Source: Bacteroidales bacterium
GTDB taxonomy: Bacteria; Bacteroidota; Bacteroidia; Bacteroidales; UBA932
Assembly: GCA_012744435.1 (NCBI GenBank)
Contig: JAAYCA010000056.1
Coordinates: 1-64,000, forward strand
Length of the DNA stretch: 64,000 nucleotides
Reading direction: 5' to 3'
Below are positions 8,664-14,268 of this stretch, piece by piece. Position 1 is the stretch's first letter. The number at the start of each line of letters is the position of its first letter. The notes below the pieces were generated by a model, which worked only from the letters and a program-made list of their open reading frames with translations, did not search any database and was not told the origin of the DNA. A program made the position numbers and the translations under genes.

Positions 8664-9927
8664 TTTTGTCGAAGCCTGTATAGGGACGCAGGATCTCGGG
8701 GATCACGATGCCTTCCGGGGTCTGGTTGTCCTCGAGCAGGGCGGCCACGACACGCGGGAGCGCCAGGGCGCTGCCGTTGAGGGTGTGTGCGATCTGGGTC
8801 TTGCCGTCGGCGTCGCGGTAACGCAGGTGCAGGCGGTTGGCCTGGAAGGTCTCGAAGTTGGAGACGGAGGAGATCTCCAGCCAGCGGCCCTGGGCCGCAG
8901 ACCAAAGCTCGAAGTCGTAGGTGATCGCGGAGGTGAAGGACAGGTCGCCGCCGCAAAGGCGCAGGATGCGGTATTTGAGGCCGAGCCTGTTCACGAGCGA
9001 CTCCACGTGGGCGACCATCTCGTCCAGCGCCCGGTAGGAATCCTCCGGCTTCTCCACGCGCACGATCTCGACCTTGTCGAACTGGTGCAGGCGGTTCAGG
9101 CCGCGGACGTCCTTGCCGTAGGAGCCGGCTTCGCGGCGGAAGCACGGCGTGTAGGCCGTCATGCGCTGCGGGATCTCATCGGCGCCGAGGATCACGTCGC
9201 GGAAAATGTTGGTCACGGGCACTTCCGCCGTCGGGACCATATAGAAATCATCCAGCTCGGCGTGGTACATCTGGCCCTCCTTGTCGGGGAGCTGGCCCGT
9301 GCCGAAGCCGGAGTCGCGGTTGACCATCACGGGAGGCTCCACCTCCTTGTAGCCGGCCGCAGTGTTGCAATCCAGGAAGAAATTGATCAGGGCGCGCTGC
9401 AGCTTGGCACCTTTGCCCTTGTAGACGGGGAAGCCGGCGCCGGTGATCTTTACGCCCAGGTCGAAGTCGATGATGTCGTACTTCTTGGCAAGCTCCCAGT
9501 GCGGAAGCGCTCCCTCGGGCAAGTGCACCTCGGGGCCGCCCGTCTTGACAATTTCGTTGTCTTCGGCGTCCTTGCCGGGCTTGACGAGGCTGCACGGGGT
9601 GTTCGGCATCAGCACGAGCTGGCTTTCCAGCTCGGCGGCGGCCTCGTCCATGCGGGAGAGCAGTTCGCCGCTGCGGGCCTTGAGCGCGGCCACCTCGGCC
9701 TTGGCGGCCTCGGCTGCATCCTTCAATCCCTGCTTCATCAGGCCGCCGATCTCGGCAGCCTTCTGCTTCTGCTGCGCAAGCAGCGCGTCGCTCTCCGTCT
9801 GGAGGCTGCGGCGCAGGGCGTCCAGCTCCAGCACCTTGTCTACGATCGGCCGGGCGTCGAAATTCTTGATTTTCAGTTTCTCGATGACAGCCTTCGGGTC
9901 ATCGCGAAGGGTTTTGAGCGTCAACAT
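8656..9927 (-). CDS. serS: Seryl-tRNA synthetase
   Basis: SerS charges tRNA-Ser in the cytoplasm. The 423-residue product begins with the typical MLTLKTLRDDPKAVIEKL. An N-terminal coiled-coil arm of about 100 residues rich in Leu, Ala, Lys and Glu binds the long variable arm of tRNA-Ser. The class II core follows, with motif 2 (YTPCFRREAGSYG) and motif 3 near the C-terminus (NGSALALPRVVAALLEDNQ). The length is normal for the family. It overlaps ruvC by 8 nt. No clear TAnnTTTG box was found in the 80 nt upstream, which also holds the L27 terminator. Confidence 0.96.
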   Translation of the reverse strand: MLTLKTLRDDPKAVIEKLKIKNFDARPIVDKVLELDALRRSLQTESDALLAQQKQKAAEIGGLMKQGLKDAAEAAKAEVAALKARSGELLSRMDEAAAELESQLVLMPNTPCSLVKPGKDAEDNEIVKTGGPEVHLPEGALPHWELAKKYDIIDFDLGVKITGAGFPVYKGKGAKLQRALINFFLDCNTAAGYKEVEPPVMVNRDSGFGTGQLPDKEGQMYHAELDDFYMVPTAEVPVTNIFRDVILGADEIPQRMTAYTPCFRREAGSYGKDVRGLNRLHQFDKVEIVRVEKPEDSYRALDEMVAHVESLVNRLGLKYRILRLCGGDLSFTSAITYDFELWSAAQGRWLEISSVSNFETFQANRLHLRYRDADGKTQIAHTLNGSALALPRVVAALLEDNQTPEGIVIPEILRPYTGFDKID

Positions 9928-9948
9928 ATGCTTCTCTTTTTAAAATAA

Positions 9949-9986
9949 AAGGACCCACACCCGTCATCCCGGAGTGCTGGGTCCTT
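9949..9986 (-). terminator. Terminator of the rplU-rpmA operon
   Basis: Arms AAGGACCCA (9949-9957) and TGGGTCCTT (9978-9986) pair perfectly around a 20-nt loop. On the minus strand they are followed by a T-rich run (TTATTTTAAAAA). It lies just past the rpmA stop and just before the serS start. Confidence 0.75.
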
Positions 9987-10009
9987 CGATTCAACTTCCG
10001 TCCCCGAGA

Positions 10010-10270
10010 CTAGTTCTCGAACGGGACTACCGACACGTAGGATTTGTCCTCTCTCTTGCGGGTGAACTTCACGGTGCCGTCGATCAGGGCGTACAGCGTG
10101 TGGTCCTTGCCCATGCCGACGTTGCGGTCGGGATTGTGGACCGTGCCGCGCTGGCGGACGATAATATTGCCGGCTTTCACGACCTCGCCGCCGAATTTCT
10201 TGAGACCCAGGCGCTTGCTCTGCGACTCACGACCGTTCTTAGAACTCGATTGACCTTTCTTGTGTGCCAT
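10010..10270 (-). CDS. rpmA: 50S ribosomal protein bL27
   Basis: The 86-residue protein begins [22 protein letters not shown], the conserved flexible N-terminus of bL27 that reaches the peptidyl-transferase centre. It continues with [24 protein letters not shown]. No cleavable N-terminal extension of the Firmicutes type is present, because the protein starts directly at MAHKK. It lies 5 nt downstream of rplU, the usual pairing. Confidence 0.97.
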   Translation of the reverse strand: MAHKKGQSSSKNGRESQSKRLGLKKFGGEVVKAGNIIVRQRGTVHNPDRNVGMGKDHTLYALIDGTVKFTRKREDKSYVSVVPFEN

Positions 10271-10275
10271 AACTC

Positions 10276-10587
10276 TTAAGCGATTTCGTTGATCTTGATC
10301 TTGGTAAGTTTCTGACGGTGACCATTGAGCTTCTGGAAGCCCTTGCGGCGGATCTTCTTGAAGACCAGCACTTTGTCAGCCTTTACATCATCGTCGAGGA
10401 CGGTGGCCTTGACCACGGCGCCGTCGACATACGGAGCACCGACCTTCACGGCCGCGTCGTCCGCGACGAGAAGGACCTTCTTGAACTCCACATCAGCACC
10501 TTTGGCATCGGCGAGCCGCTGCACAAAGATCTCGTTGCCAGCCTCGACTTTGAACTGCTGGCCTGCAATGTCTACGATTGCGTACAT
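10276..10587 (-). CDS. rplU: 50S ribosomal protein bL21
   Basis: The 103-residue protein binds 23S rRNA. The start is at [17 protein letters not shown], the canonical bL21 N-terminus. The frame stays open for 41 more codons upstream, but that sequence holds the structured leader and is not conserved bL21. The C-terminal signature is visible ([16 protein letters not shown]). It is followed by rpmA. Expression is probably controlled by the folded 5' leader described separately. Confidence 0.96.
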   Translation of the reverse strand: MYAIVDIAGQQFKVEAGNEIFVQRLADAKGADVEFKKVLLVADDAAVKVGAPYVDGAVVKATVLDDDVKADKVLVFKKIRRKGFQKLNGHRQKLTKIKINEIA

Positions 10588-10591
10588 ACAA

Positions 10592-10658
10592 TAAAACTTA
10601 TAAAAGTTTCGGCCGTAAGCGTCTGCCGCAAGGCAGCTCTTTATCAATAGCTTAACGG
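10592..10658 (-). ncRNA. Candidate structured 5' leader of rplU
   Basis: On the minus strand, CCGTTAAGC (10658-10650) pairs with GCTTACGG (10620-10613) with one bulged T. This stem encloses a hairpin CTGCC-TTGC-GGCAG (10636-10623). A second hairpin AAACTT-TTAT-AAGTTT (10607-10592) sits 4 nt before the rplU ATG. The arrangement resembles ribosomal-protein autoregulatory leaders that mask the translation start. This is inferred from one sequence, and I do not identify it with a named family. Confidence 0.45.
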
Positions 10659-10678
10659 TCATCAAATCATTTTGGGCT

Positions 10679-10687
10679 GCGAATTTA
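10679..10687 (-). promoter_or_regulatory. Weak -7 box for rplU-rpmA
   Basis: The minus strand reads TAAATTCGC, one mismatch from TAAATTTGC. Transcription from here would start just upstream of the predicted leader fold (10658) and give a leader of about 90 nt. Confidence 0.35.
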
Positions 10688-10719
10688 AGCAAAAAACTTC
10701 TTTCTGCCAAATATTTTGT

Positions 10720-10728
10720 TAATTTTGC
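10720..10728 (+). promoter_or_regulatory. -7 box for the ATPase-cobB genes
   Basis: TAATTTTGC matches TAnnTTTGC and lies 23 nt before the ATG at 10752. The -33 region has no perfect TTTG. It is divergent from the rplU promoter. Confidence 0.6.
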
Positions 10729-10751
10729 ACTGAAACAAGTTTGTTACCCCC

Positions 10752-11909
10752 ATGGACGGCATCTTCCAATACAACAAACCCGTGACCGGCAAACAGTTCA
10801 TCGGGCGCTCGACCGAAGTCCGCGCGTTCGCGAATCTGCTCGCCCAGGGCGAGAATATCGCAATCTACGAGCCCCCGAAGACCGGCCGGAAGTCCCTGGT
10901 GCAACAGGGCCTGTACAACATGAAGGCTGCCGGACAGCGCTTCGTGGCCGTGCAGCTGAGCCTGCTGGATGTCCGGACGCTGTCCGAGCTGACCCTGCGG
11001 CTCGCTTCCAGCGTCCTGCGGACGGTGGGCAGCGGCCCGGCGGAGTATGCGGCGGCGGCCCGCGACCTGCTCGGAGGCACCCACCTGGTCTTCGACAGCG
11101 CCCGCTACAAGAGCTCCGGAGAGGTCCTCTCCCCCAGCTGGGAGCTGGACATGGAGGACCTGCGCGCCGCTTTCCTGCTGCCGTACCGGATCGGGGCGCA
11201 GTCGGGCGTGTCCCGTATCGTCGTGATCGACGAATTCCAGAACGTGATGCTCACCGAGGACGGCGATGCCGCCTGCAAACTCCTGGAAGAGGTCTTCAGG
11301 ACCCTGCCGCCGGAGCTCGACCGGGGCGCCGCCTATGTGTTCCTCGGATCGCAGGTCAATGCGATGCACGACATCTTCGGCATCAAGCGCTATTTCTACC
11401 GCCGGGTGGAGCGCCTGCGGATCGCCCCGGTCGAGACCAAGGAGATCATCGATCACGTGGTCAAGGGTTTCCTGGCCACGGGCAAGGTCATCGACCGCGA
11501 CCTGCTGCTGGGCGTGTGCCGCCTGTTCCGGGACAACATCTGGTACATCAACCACTTCAGTGCCATCTGCGACGCCCTGACGCGCGGCTACATCATGGAA
11601 CAGACGCTTAACGAGGCGCTCGGCAGCCTGATCGCCATCCACGAAGGGCGCTTCGTCGCCATGATGAACGACCTCACCACCTTCCAGGTGAGCCTGCTGC
11701 GCGCCGCCCTGGACGGACACTCGCGCTTCAGCAGCGCGGAAGTCATCAAGCAGTACGGCCTCAATTCCTCCGCCAATGTCCGGCGGCTCAAGGACGCCCT
11801 GTGCAAGAAGGAGATCATCACCTTCGACGATGACGACAATCCGGTCCTGCTGGACCCGCTCTTTGAATACTGGGTACGGAAGTATTACTTCAACATGTCA
11901 TTCGAATGA
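10752..11909 (+). CDS. AAA/STAND-type ATP-binding protein (PF01637-like)
   Basis: The 385-residue cytoplasmic protein resembles the ATPase family abundant in Bacteroidota and archaea. The P-loop region reads IYEPPKTGRKSL (residues 38-49). By alignment with the usual GPRRTGKTSL, the first Gly is Glu40 and the invariant Walker A Lys is Arg46. Walker B is intact (RIVVIDEFQNV, Asp160-Glu161). A sensor-like region (YVFLGSQVNAM) and a C-terminal winged-helix-like segment follow (SSAEVIKQYGLNSSANVRRLKDAL, ending in the family-typical PLFEYWVRKYYF). The substrate is unknown. Its stop overlaps the sirtuin start by 4 nt, so the two are probably translated together. Confidence 0.8.
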   Translation: MDGIFQYNKPVTGKQFIGRSTEVRAFANLLAQGENIAIYEPPKTGRKSLVQQGLYNMKAAGQRFVAVQLSLLDVRTLSELTLRLASSVLRTVGSGPAEYAAAARDLLGGTHLVFDSARYKSSGEVLSPSWELDMEDLRAAFLLPYRIGAQSGVSRIVVIDEFQNVMLTEDGDAACKLLEEVFRTLPPELDRGAAYVFLGSQVNAMHDIFGIKRYFYRRVERLRIAPVETKEIIDHVVKGFLATGKVIDRDLLLGVCRLFRDNIWYINHFSAICDALTRGYIMEQTLNEALGSLIAIHEGRFVAMMNDLTTFQVSLLRAALDGHSRFSSAEVIKQYGLNSSANVRRLKDALCKKEIITFDDDDNPVLLDPLFEYWVRKYYFNMSFE

Positions 11910-12610
11910 AAAAGAGAATCGCAGTACTGACCGGCGCCGGCGTGAGCGCCGAAAGCGGCCTGGGAACCTACCGTGACAACGGCGGGCTCTGGGACAACTA
12001 CGATCCCATGGTGGTCGCCTCCGCCGAGGGCTGGGCCCGCAATCCCGGGCTCGTGCTCGACTTCTACAACATGCAGCGCGAAAAGCTGAAGGAGGTGCAG
12101 CCGAACACGGCGCACCGGCTCATCGCAGAGCTGGAGAAGGATTATGTCGTGGACGTGATCACGCAGAATGTGGACAATCTCCACGAGCGCGCAGGTTCCA
12201 CCCATGTGGTCCACCTGCACGGCGAAGCCACCAAGATCCGCCCGGAAAACAGCTGCAACGACTACGACGGTTTCTCCGAGAAACTCGTCGTGGACATCGG
12301 CTACGGTGCCGTGCACCTGGGCGACAAGGCGCCGAACGGCGCACAGTACCGGCCGCACATCGTCTTCTTCGGCGAAGCCGTCCCCATGATCGAACGGGCG
12401 GTCGAGCTGGTCTCGCAGGCCGACATCGTCCTGATCGTGGGCACTTCCCTGCAGGTCTATCCCGCCGCCGGGCTGTACCGCTACGCGCGTGCGGGCGCTC
12501 CCATCTATCTCATCGACCCCGCCGACGTGGCGCTCTTCGACAAGCGGGTGCATCATATCCAGAAGGTTGCGACGGAAGGGATGCAGGAATTTGTTGGATT
12601 GTTGAAATAA
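11906..12610 (+). CDS. cobB: SIR2-family NAD-dependent protein deacylase
   Basis: Sirtuins remove acyl groups from lysines using NAD. The 234-residue protein has the NAD-binding motif TGAGVSAESGL (residues 9-19), TQNVDNLH (86-93), the catalytic His105 in HLHGE, and GTSLQVYPAAG. Two departures are visible. The structural zinc site is absent, with only one cysteine (Cys117) where four are usual; this is seen in other Bacteroidota CobB proteins. The Tyr-x-x-Arg pair that defines desuccinylases reads FYNMQRE, so Tyr54 is kept but Arg is replaced by Gln57. It overlaps the ATPase gene by 4 nt. Confidence 0.9.
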   Translation: MKKRIAVLTGAGVSAESGLGTYRDNGGLWDNYDPMVVASAEGWARNPGLVLDFYNMQREKLKEVQPNTAHRLIAELEKDYVVDVITQNVDNLHERAGSTHVVHLHGEATKIRPENSCNDYDGFSEKLVVDIGYGAVHLGDKAPNGAQYRPHIVFFGEAVPMIERAVELVSQADIVLIVGTSLQVYPAAGLYRYARAGAPIYLIDPADVALFDKRVHHIQKVATEGMQEFVGLLK

Positions 12611-12615
12611 TTTAC

Positions 12616-12624
12616 TACCTTTGC
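12616..12624 (+). promoter_or_regulatory. rpsU: -7 box for rpsU
   Basis: TACCTTTGC is an exact TAnnTTTGC match starting 6 nt after the cobB stop. A TTTG lies upstream at 12590-12593. rpsU therefore has its own promoter, giving a leader of about 25-30 nt that contains the Shine-Dalgarno sequence. Confidence 0.7.
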
Positions 12625-12637
12625 ATCCCCAAAAGAA

Positions 12638-12647
12638 AAAGGAGGTG
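12638..12647 (+). promoter_or_regulatory. rpsU: Strong Shine-Dalgarno of rpsU
   Basis: AAAGGAGGTG lies before the ATG at 12656, with 10 nt between GGAGG and ATG. Almost no other gene here has such a sequence. In Bacteroidia the anti-Shine-Dalgarno of 16S rRNA is normally sequestered with help from bS21, and rpsU is known to keep a strong SD. This allows feedback on bS21 synthesis. Confidence 0.85.
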
Positions 12648-12655
12648 GTAAAGCA

Positions 12656-12847
12656 ATGATTATCGTACCCGTCAAAGAAGGTGAAAATATCGAGCGTGCA
12701 TTGAAGAAATTCAAGCGGAAGTTCGAAAAGACAGGAGCCGTCCGCGAGATGCGCTCCCGCAAGAATTTCCAGAAGCCGTCGGAGATCCGCCGCATCGCCA
12801 AGCAGAAGGCGATCTACGTCCAGCACCTGCGTCTCGAGGAGGAGTAG
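12656..12847 (+). CDS. rpsU: 30S ribosomal protein bS21
   Basis: The 63-residue, highly basic protein begins MIIVPVKEGENIERALKKFKR and continues with RSRKNFQKPSEIRR, the bS21 signature. It binds the 30S platform next to the 3' end of 16S rRNA. In Bacteroidia it also helps to sequester the anti-Shine-Dalgarno sequence, which explains why its own mRNA carries a strong Shine-Dalgarno. It has its own -7 box and is followed by a terminator shared with the convergent pseudouridine synthase gene. Confidence 0.96.
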   Translation: MIIVPVKEGENIERALKKFKRKFEKTGAVREMRSRKNFQKPSEIRRIAKQKAIYVQHLRLEEE

Positions 12848-12875
12848 TCTTCGTCCCCTTTCCCACCTTAACATA

Positions 12876-12907
12876 AAAGCGCGACCTTTGCAGGCCGCGC
12901 TTTTTTT
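12876..12907. terminator. Terminator after rpsU
   Basis: Stem AAAGCGCG / CGCGCTTT with an inner CCT-TTGC-AGG helix is followed by seven T residues on the plus strand and preceded by A residues, so it can work in both directions. It lies between rpsU and the convergent pseudouridine synthase gene. Confidence 0.9.
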
Positions 12908-12909
12908 CG

Positions 12910-13647
12910 TCATTCACCGGCCTGACCGGCGAAACGCCAGCTTTCCGGCACCGGTGCGGTGATGTCCATCTCCTCCTTGCGGACGGGGTGGATGAAACGG
13001 ATGTTGCGGGCGTGCAGGCAGATGCCGCCGTCGGGGTTGGAACGCGGCGCTCCGTATTTGAGGTCGCCCTTGACGGGGCAGCCCAGATGAGACAGCTGGC
13101 AGCGGATCTGGTGGTGGCGGCCGGTCAGCAACTCCACCTCCACGAGGTGGTAGCGGTCGGTGCTCCGGAGGTATCTGTAATTCAGCTTCGCGAGCTTGGC
13201 GTCGGGATGGCGGGCCGGTTTGGGGACGTCGCCGGGCGCGATGATGTAAGACTTGTTCTGCTGTTCGTTGCGGGTCATCCAGCCCGCCAGATGCCCCTCC
13301 GCCGGCTCGGGCTTCGTGCAGCAGAGGGCCCAGTAGGTCTTGTGGACGTCGCCGTCGCGGAAGGCCGCCGCGAGCCGCTCCAGGGCCTTGGAGGTCTTGG
13401 CCAGCAGGCAGACCCCGCTCACCGGCCGGTCCAGGCGGTGGGGCAGGCCGAGGAAGACCTTGCCGGGCTTGGCGTCGCGCTGCGCGAGGAAGGCCTTGTA
13501 GGATTCGGTCAGCGGCTCGTCGCCCGTCCTGTCGCCCTGGGTGATCTCGCCCGCACGCTTGCACACCGCCAGCAGGTGGTTGTCCTCGTAGAGGATCCGC
13601 CCCGCCAGGTCGTCGTATTCCTGCCTGCCCAGTTGCCGGTATTCCAT
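12910..13647 (-). CDS. RluA-family pseudouridine synthase without S4 domain
   Basis: The 245-residue enzyme has the catalytic motif PHRLDRPVSGVCLL with Asp73, and the later LTGRHHQIRCQLSHLG and GAPRSNPDGGICLHAR. Unlike the rluD-like gene at 2573-3595 it lacks an N-terminal S4 domain. It begins with a short region leading to ILYEDNHLLAV. It is thus closer to RluA/RluC catalytic-domain-only enzymes, acting on rRNA or tRNA; the target is unknown. It is a single gene, transcribed divergently from the nitroreductase from a nearly leaderless promoter. Confidence 0.88.
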   Translation of the reverse strand: MEYRQLGRQEYDDLAGRILYEDNHLLAVCKRAGEITQGDRTGDEPLTESYKAFLAQRDAKPGKVFLGLPHRLDRPVSGVCLLAKTSKALERLAAAFRDGDVHKTYWALCCTKPEPAEGHLAGWMTRNEQQNKSYIIAPGDVPKPARHPDAKLAKLNYRYLRSTDRYHLVEVELLTGRHHQIRCQLSHLGCPVKGDLKYGAPRSNPDGGICLHARNIRFIHPVRKEEMDITAPVPESWRFAGQAGE

Positions 13648-13650
13648 ATC

Positions 13651-13659
13651 GCAAAGATA
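13651..13659 (-). promoter_or_regulatory. -7 box of the pseudouridine synthase gene
   Basis: The minus strand reads TATCTTTGC, ending 3 nt before the ATG at 13647. The transcript should be leaderless or nearly so. This box forms a perfect inverted repeat with the plus-strand box at 13673-13681. Confidence 0.7.
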
Positions 13660-13672
13660 ATGATTCTTTTCC

Positions 13673-13681
13673 TATCTTTGC
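13673..13681 (+). promoter_or_regulatory. -7 box of the nitroreductase gene
   Basis: TATCTTTGC ends 3 nt before the ATG at 13685, mirroring the minus-strand box 13 nt away. It suggests a leaderless or near-leaderless mRNA. Confidence 0.7.
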
Positions 13682-13684
13682 CGT

Positions 13685-14212
13685 ATGGACAACGAAGTAC
13701 TCAAGGCGCTCCGCGAGCGCAGAAGCATCCGGCGCTACAAGCCGGAGCAGATCAAAGACGAAGAATTGCAGGCCGTGCTCGAAGCCGGCACCTGGGCGCC
13801 GACCGGAATGGGCCGGCAGGACCCGTGGATCGTCGCCGTGCAGCGGCCGGAGCTGGTCGCGCGCATCGATGCGATGAACGGGGAGATCCTCGGCAGCCCC
13901 CACCCCTTCTACGGCGCCCCGACCATCGTACTGGTCTTCGGCAGCGCACCGTCCGTCTGGGCCAATTCCGTCCCCGACGGTTCCCTCGTGCTGGGCAACA
14001 TGATGCTGGCGGCGCACGCCGTCGGCCTGGGCTCGTGCTGGATCAACCGCGAGCGGGAAATGTTCGAGACGCCGGATGGCAAGGCCCTGATGGCCGAGCT
14101 CGGCCTCCCGGAGGGTCTGGTCGGCATCGGCGCCCTCGCCCTCGGCTACCCGGCCTCCTTCCCGCCCTCCGTCAAGCCCCGGAAAGCGGATTATTTCCGG
14201 ATCATCCGGTAA
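13685..14212 (+). CDS. Nitroreductase-family FMN protein
   Basis: The 175-residue flavoprotein has the family opening LKALRERRSIRRYKPEQI, with FMN phosphate-binding arginines. WAPTGMGRQDPW (typically APSAxNxQPW) follows, then the central helix GNMMLAAHAVGLGSCWI and the closing GIGALALGYP. Members are NAD(P)H-dependent dimers that reduce nitroaromatics, quinones or flavins. The physiological substrate cannot be told. The size fits the compact 170-180-residue subgroup common in anaerobes. It is a single gene ended by a strong terminator. Confidence 0.88.
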   Translation: MDNEVLKALRERRSIRRYKPEQIKDEELQAVLEAGTWAPTGMGRQDPWIVAVQRPELVARIDAMNGEILGSPHPFYGAPTIVLVFGSAPSVWANSVPDGSLVLGNMMLAAHAVGLGSCWINREREMFETPDGKALMAELGLPEGLVGIGALALGYPASFPPSVKPRKADYFRIIR

Positions 14213-14223
14213 GAGATCCGACG

Positions 14224-14254
14224 AAAAAAGGGCAGCCCTGCGGCTGCCCTTTTT
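14224..14254. terminator. Bidirectional terminator between nitroreductase and dnaK
   Basis: AAAAAGGGCAGCC pairs with GGCTGCCCTTTTT around a 4-nt loop. It has A and T tracts on both sides, so it serves both convergent genes. Confidence 0.92.
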
Positions 14255-14268
14255 CATTGACCGGAGCA

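Noticed and set aside
10588..10710. 41-codon N-terminal extension of L21
   Set aside because: bL21 starts at MYAIVD. The upstream frame coincides with the folded leader and a -7-like box and is not ribosomal-protein-like.
10752..12610. Calling the ATPase-SIR2 pair a phage-defence system
   Set aside because: No nuclease, HerA motor, toxin domain or other defence gene is nearby. The sirtuin is CobB-like and the context is housekeeping, so it is kept only as a lead.
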